Source of the DNA: Streptomyces laurentii
Lineage (GTDB): Bacteria; Actinomycetota; Actinomycetes; Streptomycetales; Streptomycetaceae
Length of the DNA stretch: 64,000 bases
NCBI GenBank assembly: GCA_002355495.1
Contig: AP017424.1
Coordinates: 248,001-312,000 of the forward strand
Direction: 5' to 3'
The notes under the pieces were generated by a model, which was not told the origin of the DNA, searched no databases, and worked only from the letters and a program-made list of their open reading frames with translations. Each line of letters opens with the position of its first letter. Positions within the stretch are counted from its first letter, which is position 1. The translations under genes were made by a program, and so were the position numbers. Of this stretch, positions 26,316 through 35,392 are shown piece after piece.

Positions 26316-28840
26316 TGCTGACTCTCGCGCTGAGTACGCTGCGGGCCCGCAAGGGGACTTTCGCCGGCGCTTTCGTGGCCCTGCTGTTCGCCGCCGCTCT
26401 CGTCACCGCGTGCGGGGCGCTGTTGGAGACCGGGCTGCGCGGGACGATTCCCACGGAGCGGTACGCGGGAACTCCCGTACTGGTCACGGCCGATCAGGAG
26501 CTGCACTGGACGAAGGAGAAGAAGGGCAAGACCAAGGAGAAGTCCAAGCCGCTGACCGAGCGGGCCTGGGCGAAGGCGGACCCCGCCCTGGTCAAGCGGC
26601 TCGCGGCCGTGCCCGGCGTTCGTGCGGTGGTCCCCGAACTCACCTTCCCGGCCCATGTGATGACGGACAAGGGTCCGCTCGCCAAGGGGGCGTCGTGGGG
26701 CCATGCCTGGGAGTCGGCGCGGCTCACGCCGTTCGCGCTGCGCGACGGCCGGGCGCCGAAAGAGGCGGACGAGGTCGTGGCCGACGCCGGCAGCGGGCTG
26801 CGCACCGGCGCGAAGGTGACCGTGCAGTCGACCGGGGCGCCCTCCGTGTACGAGGTCGTCGGCATCGCCGCACCGCCGGGACGCGCCGCCCTGGCCCGCC
26901 AGTCGACGCTGTTCTTCAGCACGGAGCAGGCGCGACGCCTGGCCGGACACCCGGGGCAGGTCTCCGCGCTCGGCCTGCTGACGGCTCCCGGCGCCACGGT
27001 GAGCGAGGTCCGCGCCGGGGCCCTCCTCGCGGTGTCCGACACGCCCTCGCTGAAGGTGCGGTCGGGGGACGAGCGCGGGCCCGTCGAGTTCATCGACGCC
27101 GACAAGGCACGGGTGAGCCTGATCAGTCTGGGCGGTGCCATGGGCGGTACGTCGCTGCTCGTCGCCCTGCTGGTGGTGGCCGGGACCTTCGCGCTGTCGA
27201 TCCAGCAGCGGGCCCGGGAACTGGCCCTGCTGCGGGCCGTCGGCGCGACACCGCGCCAGCTGCGGCGCGTGGTGGGGCGTGAGGCGCTGGTCGTGGGGCT
27301 GCTGGCCGGGCCGCCCGGGGCGGTCGCGGGGCTGTTCCTGGCCCGCTGGATGCACGGGCGGTTCGTTGCCGTGGGAGCGCTGCCGGACACCTTGGAGCTC
27401 ACCGTGAGCGCGTTCCCGCCCCTGGCCGCGGTGCTCGCGACGCTGCTCGCCGCGTGGGGTGCGGCGCGGGTGTCCGCCCGCGGGCCGGCCCGGATGCGGC
27501 CTACGGAGGGGCTCGCCGCGGCGGCGCTCGGCTCGGGGCGTACGCCGGCCGGCCGGGTCGTCGCGGGTGTCCTGGCCGCCGTCGGGTACGTCGTCCTGGT
27601 CGTGGTCCTGTCCGGGCTGGAGACCGACGCGGCGGCCACTCCGGTGACCTTCCTGTCGGTGATCGTCGCGGCCGCGGCGATCGCGCTGCTCGGCCCGTCG
27701 CTCGCCCGGGTCGCCACCTGGGTGACGGGCGGGATCGCCCGGCGGCTCTCCCCGGCCTCCGGGTTCCTGGCCGCGCAGAACACCCGGGCCGACGCCCGGC
27801 GCGTCGCGGCCGTGGTCACCCCGTTGAGCCTGGCCGTGGCGATGGCTTCGACGATCTTGTTCACGCAGACGACGTCGAGTCACGCGGCGGGCGAGCAGGC
27901 CGCGTCCGGTACGCGCGCCTCCTACGTCCTCGCCGCCTCGGGACCCGGTGTCCCGGCCGCGGCCGCGCGGGCCGTGCGCGAGCGGGTGCCGGGGACGACG
28001 GTGACGGAGGTCGTCCCCACCACGGTGCGCGTCGGTCAGGACAAGTTCGCGGCCCAGGGCGTGAGTTCACCGGGCCTTCCCCGGACCCTCGACCCGGAGG
28101 TCACCGCGGGCACGCTCGCCGCGATGGACGACGGAACGGTGGCGCTCAGCGACCTGGCGGCCCGTACCCGGCACGCGCGGGTCGGCGACCGTGTCACCGT
28201 CACGCTCGGCGACGGAGTCGAGAAGGACCTCACGGTGACCGCGGTCTACGCACGCGGCCTCGGCTTCGGCGATCTGCTGCTCCCCCACCGGATGGTGGCG
28301 GCGCATGTCGACCGGCCGCTGTCCTCGTCGGTCCTGGTGGCCGGCGCGCCGAACCGGTCGGCGCTCACCGCCGCGCTCCGTGACTTCCCCACGGTCCGCG
28401 TCCTGGACCGCACCGCCGTGGCAGCGGCGCGGCGCACTCAGGAGGGCGCGCAGGCCCAGGTCAAGTACATCGCGATGGGGCTCGTGATCGCGTTCACCGC
28501 GATCGCCGTGGTCAACACCCTCGTGATGGCGACGTCCGCCCGGCGCCGCGAGTTCGCCCTGCTGCGCATGATCGGCACGACCCGCCGTCAACTGCGCGCG
28601 ATGCTCCGCTGGGAGACACTCACCATCACGCTGCTCGCGGTCGTGCTGGGAGCGGCGGTGGCGGGCGCGACCCTGACCGCGTTCAGCCTGGGCATGACCG
28701 GCGCCCCGACACCGTACGCCCCCCTCGTGCCGGGTCTCGCCGTCATCGCGACAGCCGTGCTCCTGGCCTTCGTCTCGACGGCCCTGCCGGCTCGTGCCGC
28801 GCAGCGGAGCGGAACGGGGGCGCCGACCGAGGCTGGGTGA
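26315..28840 (+). CDS. FtsX-like ABC transporter permease
   Basis: The 841-residue membrane protein has the duplicated MacB/FtsX layout. Helix 1 lies near residues 15-40. A large extracytoplasmic domain follows, then three helices around LISLGGAMGGTSLLVALLVV and the motif ALLRAVGATPRQLRRVVGREAL. A second copy follows the pattern, with ALLRMIGTTRRQLRAMLRWETL near the C-terminus. A lysine-rich stretch (EKKGKTKEKSK) is in the first external domain. Such systems export peptides, antibiotics or lipoproteins, or act as mechanotransmitters. GTG 26312 is an alternative start. Substrate unknown. Confidence 0.91.
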   Translation: MLTLALSTLRARKGTFAGAFVALLFAAALVTACGALLETGLRGTIPTERYAGTPVLVTADQELHWTKEKKGKTKEKSKPLTERAWAKADPALVKRLAAVPGVRAVVPELTFPAHVMTDKGPLAKGASWGHAWESARLTPFALRDGRAPKEADEVVADAGSGLRTGAKVTVQSTGAPSVYEVVGIAAPPGRAALARQSTLFFSTEQARRLAGHPGQVSALGLLTAPGATVSEVRAGALLAVSDTPSLKVRSGDERGPVEFIDADKARVSLISLGGAMGGTSLLVALLVVAGTFALSIQQRARELALLRAVGATPRQLRRVVGREALVVGLLAGPPGAVAGLFLARWMHGRFVAVGALPDTLELTVSAFPPLAAVLATLLAAWGAARVSARGPARMRPTEGLAAAALGSGRTPAGRVVAGVLAAVGYVVLVVVLSGLETDAAATPVTFLSVIVAAAAIALLGPSLARVATWVTGGIARRLSPASGFLAAQNTRADARRVAAVVTPLSLAVAMASTILFTQTTSSHAAGEQAASGTRASYVLAASGPGVPAAAARAVRERVPGTTVTEVVPTTVRVGQDKFAAQGVSSPGLPRTLDPEVTAGTLAAMDDGTVALSDLAARTRHARVGDRVTVTLGDGVEKDLTVTAVYARGLGFGDLLLPHRMVAAHVDRPLSSSVLVAGAPNRSALTAALRDFPTVRVLDRTAVAAARRTQEGAQAQVKYIAMGLVIAFTAIAVVNTLVMATSARRREFALLRMIGTTRRQLRAMLRWETLTITLLAVVLGAAVAGATLTAFSLGMTGAPTPYAPLVPGLAVIATAVLLAFVSTALPARAAQRSGTGAPTEAG

Positions 28841-28923
28841 ACGCCCGATCGCCGACGCCCTCCTCCGGGCCGTGTCCGCCGCGTGTCATGGGGGCGTCGG
28901 CTCGCTGCCGGCAACGCGCGTGG

Positions 28924-29490
28924 TCATGCCTCCAGCCAGCAGCCGGCGAGCAGCCGGTCCACCATGGCGCGGGCGTCTTCCCGCTCGTAGCCGGGGCCCA
29001 GGACGCAGAGGTTGCCGATCGCCCTCATCAGCACGTACGCGTTCACGCCGGGGTCCAGCCGTCCGCGAGCCACGGCGGCGTCGATGAGCAGCCCGCACGC
29101 CGGTACGAGCTTGTCGAGCATCAGGGAGTGCAGGGTGTGGAGACCAGCCTCCTCTGACTGCAGGGCCGCCCCGAGCCCGTGCTTGGTGACCAGGAACTCG
29201 ACGAACGCGTCGGTCCACCGGGACAAGGCGCCCCTCGGGTCGGGCGAGTCGGCCAGCTCGGTCGCGAGGGCGGCGCACTCGTCGATCTGGTGCCGGTAGA
29301 CGGCGATGACCAGCTCGGCTCGGTGGGGAAAGTGCCGGTACACGGTTCCCAGGCCCACCTCGGCGCGGCCGGCGATGGCACGAATGGGCGCGTTCACGCC
29401 CTGCTCGACGAACACTTGGGCCGCTGCCGTCAAGAGCGCCTGATGGGTGCGCTGGGCCGCTGCCTCCCGGACGCCTCCTTCTCGCGACAT
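28924..29490 (-). CDS. TetR-family repressor
   Basis: The 188-residue regulator has the N-terminal DNA-binding domain LLTAAAQVFVEQGVNAPIRAIAGRAEVGLGTVYRHFPHRAEL, followed by a helical ligand domain. ATG 29490 follows AAGGAGAAGTC. It is divergent from an alpha/beta hydrolase gene. Two copies of a GGAAC-ATC-GTTCC palindrome lie in the shared promoter region, so it probably represses both itself and the hydrolase. Confidence 0.92.
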   Translation of the reverse strand: MSREGGVREAAAQRTHQALLTAAAQVFVEQGVNAPIRAIAGRAEVGLGTVYRHFPHRAELVIAVYRHQIDECAALATELADSPDPRGALSRWTDAFVEFLVTKHGLGAALQSEEAGLHTLHSLMLDKLVPACGLLIDAAVARGRLDPGVNAYVLMRAIGNLCVLGPGYEREDARAMVDRLLAGCWLEA

Positions 29491-29508
29491 GACTTCTCCT
29501 TGATTCGC

Positions 29509-29521
29509 GGAACATCGTTCC
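29509..29521. promoter_or_regulatory. TetR operator copy 1
   Basis: GGAACATCGTTCC has perfect 5-bp arms (GGAAC/GTTCC) around ATC. It starts 19 bases upstream of the tetR ATG. An identical 13-mer lies 24 bases away, two helical turns plus a few bases. Confidence 0.82.
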
Positions 29522-29532
29522 ACTAAAGTCCC

Positions 29533-29545
29533 GGAACATCGTTCC
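29533..29545. promoter_or_regulatory. TetR operator copy 2
   Basis: This is an exact second copy of GGAACATCGTTCC, 45 bases upstream of the hydrolase ATG. Repetition of the same palindrome at this spacing suggests cooperative binding of two TetR dimers across both promoters. Confidence 0.82.
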
Positions 29546-29589
29546 GCCAAGTATGCGGTACGCGCCCCTCCGTGAGGAATCCAGCGCAC

Positions 29590-30495
29590 ATGCCTGTTCT
29601 CGCACAGCCCCAGACGATCGCGATCAAGCCGATCACCGTTCCCACCGACGGTCGAGACGTCGAACTGCAGGTGAAGGTGACTGCCCCCGTCCAGGGCGCC
29701 GGCCTGCCCGTCATCGTGTTCTCCCACGGCAACGCGTGGTCGATGGACGGCTATGAGCCGCTGGCCGACCGCTGGGCCGCCGCGGGCTTCGTCGTCGTCC
29801 AGCCCACGCATCTCGACTCCCGCCGGTTCGGCATCGGGTTCGACGACCCGCGCTTCGGCACCATCTGGCGGGTTCGCATCGCCGACCTCCATGGTGTGCT
29901 CGACCACCTCGGCCACGTCATGGAGCAGGCCGGGCTCACCGCCCGAGTCGACCCGTCACGCGTCGGGCTGGTGGGGCACTCCTGGGGGGCCCAGACCGTG
30001 GGCGCGCTCCTCGGTGCCCGCGTCCTCGACGACGCCGGCGACCCCGGGGAGGACTTCTCCCGCGAGGACATCAAGGCCGGCGTCCTGATCGCCGCGACCG
30101 GAACAGGGGACTCCCTGACTCCGTTCGCGAGCGAGCACCTGCCCTTCATGAGGCCGGACTACCGCACCATGCGTACTCCCGCGCTGGTCATCGCTGGCGA
30201 GAAGGACCGATCGACGATGTCCACCCGAGGCCCGGACTGGTTCCTCGACGCCTACCACCTCAGCCCCGCGCCGAAGCGGTTGATGGCCGTACCGGACGGC
30301 GAGCACACCCTCGGTGGCATCGCCGGGGAAGCCGTGGCCGAGACCACCGACACCGACCCCGCCCGCGTCACCCTCGTGGCCGACGCGGTCAGCGCCTACC
30401 TGTTCGACGCTCTCGACGTGGACACCCACGCCTGGTCCGCGTTCCGCGTGGCAGCGGAGACCGAGCGGAGGGCATCGCTGCGACGCAAGGACTGA
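29590..30495 (+). CDS. Alpha/beta hydrolase (chlorophyllase/dienelactone-hydrolase-like)
   Basis: The 301-residue enzyme has the oxyanion segment VIVFSHGNAWSMDGYEPLAD, nucleophile elbow VGLVGHSWGAQT (Ser near 139), acid region LVIAGEKDRSTM and catalytic His in VPDGEHTLGG. GAGGAA lies about nine bases before ATG 29590. It is divergent from, and probably controlled by, the TetR gene through the twin operators. Esterase or lactonase activity is expected; substrate unknown. Confidence 0.87.
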   Translation: MPVLAQPQTIAIKPITVPTDGRDVELQVKVTAPVQGAGLPVIVFSHGNAWSMDGYEPLADRWAAAGFVVVQPTHLDSRRFGIGFDDPRFGTIWRVRIADLHGVLDHLGHVMEQAGLTARVDPSRVGLVGHSWGAQTVGALLGARVLDDAGDPGEDFSREDIKAGVLIAATGTGDSLTPFASEHLPFMRPDYRTMRTPALVIAGEKDRSTMSTRGPDWFLDAYHLSPAPKRLMAVPDGEHTLGGIAGEAVAETTDTDPARVTLVADAVSAYLFDALDVDTHAWSAFRVAAETERRASLRRKD

Positions 30496-30517
30496 CGTCC
30501 GTACCCCTTCCCTCCCG

Positions 30518-30565
30518 ACCCCTCCCGACCCGCGGCCTCGGGCGGGCACAGGCCGGGAGGGACCG
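30518..30565. terminator. Weak hairpin between convergent genes
   Basis: CCTCCCG-containing repeats near 30520-30528 can pair with CGGGAGG near 30554-30560, giving a short GC stem between the hydrolase and I36-protein stops. It is plausible as a terminator but imperfect. Confidence 0.4.
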
Positions 30566-30588
30566 CGAGTCCCGCACGGGAGAGCGCG

Positions 30589-31209
30589 TCAGCAGGCGTC
30601 GACCTTGAACACGGGCGTCCAGGAGCCGCTGCGGTCCTCCGAGTAGGCGCCGGGTGTGGTGTAGATGAGGTTGCCGCCGCTGCCGTACATACGGGCCCGA
30701 GTCCCGGAGGACTGGTTGTTGCTCCACGAGCCGTTGCCGGACCAGCCGATGGACAGGGGCGTGTCGCTGCACCTCATCTGCCGCTTGACGACGCCGGTGA
30801 AGCCCTCGCCGCTGTACGCGCAGAAGGTGTAGCTGCCGCAGTCGGCGGGCGGGGCCAGAGTGCCCGTGTTCCGCGTGGCCGGTGCGTCCAGGTCACGGGC
30901 CTTGGACTCGCCGGGCAGCGGGACCAGCAGGTCGACACCGCCCGGCAGGGTGATCTCGTTGGCGGCGGTCTGGGTACCGCCCTCAAGGGCGAGCTGCGCG
31001 TCCACACTGTCCTGCAGTACGCGCGCCTGGGCCGCGGAGAGACCGGCGGCCCGGGCCTGCGCGGCGAAGTCACCTGCCCGGGGAGCGGCGGACGTGTCCG
31101 CGGAGGCCTGCCCGACGGCGGCGGCGGTGCCGGCCAGGACGACGCTCGCCACCAGCACGGCGGCGCGCCGAGGAACGCGGGTGCGGGTGTGGGTGAGAAG
31201 TGCTCGCAT
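30589..31209 (-). CDS. Secreted peptidase-inhibitor family I36-like protein
   Basis: The 206-residue protein has a signal peptide: a basic start, then AAVLVASVVLAGTAAAVGQASA, cleaved near residue 36. The C-terminal 80 residues contain paired cysteines (CGSYTFCAYSGEGFTG, RCSD, and a final DAC) and aromatic/Gly-rich strands like the crystallin-fold I36 inhibitors (SMPI). The middle region is Ala/Gln-rich. It is probably an extracellular inhibitor of metallopeptidases or a related binding protein. It is convergent with the hydrolase gene. Confidence 0.8.
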   Translation of the reverse strand: MRALLTHTRTRVPRRAAVLVASVVLAGTAAAVGQASADTSAAPRAGDFAAQARAAGLSAAQARVLQDSVDAQLALEGGTQTAANEITLPGGVDLLVPLPGESKARDLDAPATRNTGTLAPPADCGSYTFCAYSGEGFTGVVKRQMRCSDTPLSIGWSGNGSWSNNQSSGTRARMYGSGGNLIYTTPGAYSEDRSGSWTPVFKVDAC

Positions 31210-31567
31210 CAGGACTTTCCTTCCGTCGGCCCGGGACCGTCCCCGGGCATGGATCGCATCGGCCGCGCCGGTTCGCCGTCCGGCCGAACCGCGAGCTCCG
31301 CGGCGGACACCATCCTGGGAAGAAGGCCTGCAGCGAACCTGCAGGGAATCTGCAATCCGCAGGCCCGGCGGGGAAAGCGCACTCACCCGGCTGTGCCCCT
31401 GTCGAAGTCGATGGCCTGGGGGGGTGTCGCCACCGGGATTCGGAGCACCGCTTGACCGATGATCAGGAACCTGACGAACGGTGTCGACATCCACACCCGC
31501 GTCGCCGACACCTGGGCGAGCGCCCCGACCGCCTCCGGCGGGGGCGGAGACAGGGCCGGGGCGTGGG
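31210..31567. promoter_or_regulatory. Intergenic region upstream of the I36 gene
   Basis: This 358-base gap lies between ligA and the I36-type gene. It contains clustered CTGCA motifs around 31328-31365 (CTGCAGCGAACCTGCAGG), likely part of the I36 promoter. No gene is supported in it. Confidence 0.35.
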
Positions 31568-33613
31568 TCAGGAGAGGTGAGCGCCGAGCAGATCGGCGAA
31601 CTCCTGCTCGCTGAGGATCTCGGTGCCGAGTTCCTCGGCCTTGGCCAGCTTGGAGCCGGCCCCCTCGCCGGCCACGAGGATGCTGGTCTTCTTCGAGATG
31701 CTGCTGGAGCTCTTGCCGCCCGCGCTCTCGATCAGCTCGTTCATCTGGTTGCGGTTGCGTCCGGCCAGCGGGCCGTGCATCCCACCCGTGACCACGACGA
31801 CCTTGCCCTCCAGCGGCTTGCCGCCCGCGGCGCTGTTGTCGGCGGTGGGTTCGTCCATGTTCACTCCGGCCTCGACGAGCTTGTCGATGACCGGACCCAT
31901 GACGGCGATGTGCGCGGCGATTTTCGGCGCGTTCGCGCCCGGGAGCTTGTTGACCTCGGCGAGTGCCTCCGGGGTGGCGGCGCGGATCTCGTCCATCGTG
32001 CCGAAGTGGCGGGCGATCTCACGGGAGAGGGTGCGGCCGGTCCGTACGATGCCCAGCGCGCAGAACACCCGGTTCAGGGGCTGCTGCCTGGCCTTGTCGA
32101 GCTGGGCCAGCAGCGAGTCGGCGCGCTTCTCGCTCCCGGTCGCCTGCGCCAGCTGCTCGCGGGTGAGGAAGAACAGATCGCCCAGGTCGTCGATGAAACC
32201 GGCCTCGACGAGCGCCTCCAAGTAGGTGACGCCCAGTCCCTCGATGTCGAGCTGGTCGCGGCCGACGGCGTACTTCAGGGACGGCAGCAGGCCGCAGGAA
32301 CCGGTCACACCGCCCGCGCACTCCCAGCGCTCACCCGACTTGTCGATGTCGCCGCCGCACTGCGGGCAGACCTCGGGCAGGACGATGTCGGTCTCGGCCC
32401 CCGTGCGCAGCGCGGTGACGGGGGACTCGATCCGGGGGATGATGTCGCCGGCCTTCCAGACCTTGACGGTGTCGCCGATCTTCAGGCCGCTGTCCCGGAT
32501 GAAGGCCGGGTTGTGGAGCGTGGCGTAGGTGACGACGCTGCCGTCGACCTCCACCGGCTCCAGTACGGCGCGCGGCGCGATGATCCCCGTGCGGCCCACG
32601 TTCCACTCCACCGAGACCAGCCGGGTCTGGGCTTCGACGGCCGCCAGCTTGTAGGCGATCGCCCAGTGAGGGTGGCGCGTGGCGAAGCCGGCGGCCTCCT
32701 GCTCGGCGAAGTCGTTGGCCTTGATCACCACGCCGTCGATCCCGAACGGCAGCTCGGGCCGCAGCTCCTGGATCTCCTCGACCCGGGCCTGGACCTCCGC
32801 CGGCGTGGAGTACACCCGCAGGCCGACTCCGCTGCTGCCGGTGGTCTGCACTCCCAGGGCGGCGACCTGGGCCATCACCGCCTCGTGGCTCTCCCCGCTC
32901 AGGAAGTCGACGCCGTCCAGTCCCACCGCGCCGTAGGCGAAGAACGTCGTCTCGATCACGTACGGGCGGTCCTTCGCGCGCAGGGTGCCCGCGGTGCCGT
33001 TGCGGGGGTTGGAGAACATCTTCGCCTTGTGCGCGAGGCGGATCTCGTTGGCCTTGTCGAACTGGGCCCGCGTCAGCAGGACCTCACCACGGACCTCGAC
33101 GGTCACGCCGTCCGGCAGCCGTGCGGGGAGGCCGACGATCGTGCCGATCGCGTGGGAGAGATCCTCGCCGCGCGCGCCGTCACCGCGGCCGATGAGCTGC
33201 ACCAGCCGGCCGTCGCGGTAGCGGGCCGCGATCGCCGCCCCGTCCAGCTTCGGTTCCACCGCGTATCCACCGGTGACCGGTCCGCCGATCCGGCGAGCCA
33301 GGGACTCGTCCCATTTCTCCAGGCCGGTCGCGTCGAAGACGTTGTCCAGGGAGAGCATGGGCACGGTGTGCGCGACGTCCCCGGTGGGTGCCACGCCGCC
33401 GCCGACCTTGTCGGTGGGGGTGTCGGCCCGCTTGTGGTCGGGGTACGCGCGCTCGTAAGCGGCGATCCCGCGGGCGAGAGCGTCGTACGAGGCGTCGGCA
33501 AGGGTGGTGTCCCCGCCTCCCTCGTACTCCGCGTACGCGGCGAGGGCCTGGTCGACCGCCGTGTCGTAGGCGGCTCGGTCGGTCAGCTGGACAGTGGGCG
33601 CAGCAGTCGTCAT
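31568..33613 (-). CDS. ligA: NAD-dependent DNA ligase, divergent (LigA2-type)
   Basis: The 681-residue protein has the full LigA layout. An Ia domain is followed by the adenylation domain with nucleophile lysine in VEPKLDGAAIA (K122), then an OB fold, zinc finger (CPQCGGDI...CAGGVTGSC), helix-hairpin-helix region and C-terminal BRCT (VVVTGGMHGPLAGRNRNQMNELIESAGGK). It seals nicks with NAD+. The motif KLDG replaces the more usual K-I/V-D-G, and the second zinc pair spacing is unusual. This suggests a second, non-housekeeping ligase, as several Streptomyces carry two. The start at ATG 33613 is clear. Confidence 0.9.
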   Translation of the reverse strand: MTTAAPTVQLTDRAAYDTAVDQALAAYAEYEGGGDTTLADASYDALARGIAAYERAYPDHKRADTPTDKVGGGVAPTGDVAHTVPMLSLDNVFDATGLEKWDESLARRIGGPVTGGYAVEPKLDGAAIAARYRDGRLVQLIGRGDGARGEDLSHAIGTIVGLPARLPDGVTVEVRGEVLLTRAQFDKANEIRLAHKAKMFSNPRNGTAGTLRAKDRPYVIETTFFAYGAVGLDGVDFLSGESHEAVMAQVAALGVQTTGSSGVGLRVYSTPAEVQARVEEIQELRPELPFGIDGVVIKANDFAEQEAAGFATRHPHWAIAYKLAAVEAQTRLVSVEWNVGRTGIIAPRAVLEPVEVDGSVVTYATLHNPAFIRDSGLKIGDTVKVWKAGDIIPRIESPVTALRTGAETDIVLPEVCPQCGGDIDKSGERWECAGGVTGSCGLLPSLKYAVGRDQLDIEGLGVTYLEALVEAGFIDDLGDLFFLTREQLAQATGSEKRADSLLAQLDKARQQPLNRVFCALGIVRTGRTLSREIARHFGTMDEIRAATPEALAEVNKLPGANAPKIAAHIAVMGPVIDKLVEAGVNMDEPTADNSAAGGKPLEGKVVVVTGGMHGPLAGRNRNQMNELIESAGGKSSSSISKKTSILVAGEGAGSKLAKAEELGTEILSEQEFADLLGAHLS

Positions 33614-33780
33614 GCGGCGATCCTTCCGCAGGGGTCTGACAATCGGCCGAGGCTGGGACGGACACAGGTGAACGTCTGCCCCCCAGGAAACCGGACCCGG
33701 CTCCTTGAGGCCTGATCGATCGGGACGCCCCCTCTGCCGGCTACCTGGGAACGCAGCCACCGCAGGTCCTCCAGGTCGCC

Positions 33781-34208
33781 TCACACCTCGGGGAGTTCGG
33801 GGTGGGCGGAACCACCGACGCACAGCCGGGCGGCGACGAGCCGTTCGGTCGCCTCGACGGCCTCGGTGATCCGGGCCGCCTGGTCGAGTCCGTTGATCCG
33901 CACGTGCTCGGTCAGGGTGTGTCGCCGGAGTAATAGAAGCGGCAGCTCACTCCTGGGCCGGGCGTGCGGGGTTCGCCGGGGCGCGGGTCGTACAAGGCGC
34001 GGCCCCCGGGCCACCGGGAGAGTTCGGTGCTCAGGACGGCGCCGTCGTCGACCTCCTCGGTCCGCCACCCGTCGATGTCCAGCAGCAGGCCGTCCAGCGG
34101 GCCGCCGACCAGCTCGGCGTAGGTCCGGTGCGGGACCGGACCGGGATGGGGGTCGTCGTGTTCCGCGCCGTAGACGCGGCCGTTCAGCAGCTGCTCGTCT
34201 CCGTTCAT
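33781..34208 (-). pseudogene. Frameshifted hypothetical gene
   Basis: The frame from ATG 34208 (MNGDEQLLNGRVYGAEHDD) runs 98 codons to TGA at 33912-33914, just after CRFYYSGDTP. The adjacent frame continues as LTEHVRINGLDQAARITEAV to TGA 33781 with good codon bias. Adding one C to the CCC run at 33915-33917 joins them into a protein of about 142 residues. Family not recognised. It may be a real frameshift, a sequencing error, or two unrelated frames. Confidence 0.55.
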
Positions 34209-34324
34209 CCGATCAGCTTTCCAGCCGCCACTGACAACGAAGGCCCGGAGACGACGTGTGGCTCGGCGCCTCAGTCCCGCCGGATGCTCCTACCTCGTGG
34301 AGCAGGCCGGAGGAGGGGTGCGAG

Positions 34325-34593
34325 TCAGCGGTGCAGGAGCAGTTCGACGGCCTCGGCCACGTACTCCGCGCCGAAACGGAAGTGGCGGCACAGCACCACG
34401 TGGCGTTCGTCCGCCTCCTCGGTGAGAGGGGCGGCACGTGTGGCGAGCAGGCGCAGGAGCAGCCGGTAGCCGAGGTCGGGGTCCGCCCGGGTGATGACTG
34501 GTCAAGTGGTTCGAGGGATGCAGCCATCTCGCCGGCGAGGGCACTCAAGCCGAAATCGCCCTCGAACAGGTAGTTCTCGCGCCGCCGTGTCAT
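34325..34593 (-). pseudogene. Frameshifted small hypothetical gene
   Basis: ATG 34593 opens MTRRRENYLFEGDFGLSALA, which leaves frame after about 34 residues. The next frame continues as VITRADPDLGYRLLLRLLAT and ends ...EAVELLLHR at TGA 34325. One extra C near 34500 would restore a protein of about 90 residues. It is mostly helical by composition, with no family assigned. Confidence 0.55.
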
Positions 34594-34720
34594 GGTCGGC
34601 GTCGACTCCTTCGTCTCAAGCGCGGAGCTGGTAACTGTCGGCACTCATCAGAGAGATAGATGGCATTTTGCTACAGCGCAGGTCACGGGGCTCGCGCCCT
34701 CCGGGTGCGACCGACAGGCG

Positions 34721-35392
34721 TCAGGTCCCGCTACAGCCTCTCTGCTGATGATCCTTACGATGATGCATCCACAGCACCACGTCGCAGACCCGCAACACGC
34801 TGACGGTCGCGGGGAGGTCGGCGGACTGCCGTAGGGCCATCAGCTCGCGGTGCAACGCACGGTTGTCTGCACGCAGCGCACCATGCAGGTCAAGCCAGAA
34901 CGACTTGGGCCGACCAAGAACGCAGCGAACGACCTGATCGTAGACGGGCAGCAGCCGCGGCCGCTTCCGGGCAAGGAGCTTGCCTGCCGTCACCCACCCG
35001 ATTCCGGACTGGTCGCGGAGAACGCGCCAGGCGGTGTGGGCCGGCGACCCTTCGTCCAGGTCGGCAGCCTCGGCCTCGGCCATATCGATGTCGAAGCGAA
35101 CTCTGCTCAGCAGCTTGGACATCCGGACTCCAAGGTCGCCTTCAAGAAGGTCGACAGCGACCCGCGCGGGAATCCTGACCGACAGGGTCTGCACGGCAAT
35201 CAGGTCGTCAGCGGTCACTGTGTTCGCGACCGCCTGACGGTCCCCTCCGCCGGCCAGATGCTCGAAACGACGACCCGTGAACGGCGCCGTCTCATCGAGC
35301 AAGCCGGTGCCGAAGTAGCTTCGGAGATCGGATACGGCCTGATCAGAGGTAATGAGGCTGTTCAGACGCTGCGCGAGCGGCGGCTGACTCAA
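34721..35392 (-). CDS. DUF6308 family protein
   Basis: The 223-residue protein contains the DUF6308 features GRRFEHLAGGGDRQAVANTVTADDLIAVQTLSV, RDQSGIGWVTAGKLLARKRPRLLPVYDQVV and WLDLHGALR. The start appears to be TTG 35392, overlapping the stop of the TerD-VWA gene (TTGA), so the two are translationally coupled. The LLARKRPRLLPVYD segment recalls helix-hairpin-helix glycosylase-like proteins, but no activity is known. Confidence 0.75.
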   Translation of the reverse strand: MSQPPLAQRLNSLITSDQAVSDLRSYFGTGLLDETAPFTGRRFEHLAGGGDRQAVANTVTADDLIAVQTLSVRIPARVAVDLLEGDLGVRMSKLLSRVRFDIDMAEAEAADLDEGSPAHTAWRVLRDQSGIGWVTAGKLLARKRPRLLPVYDQVVRCVLGRPKSFWLDLHGALRADNRALHRELMALRQSADLPATVSVLRVCDVVLWMHHRKDHQQRGCSGT

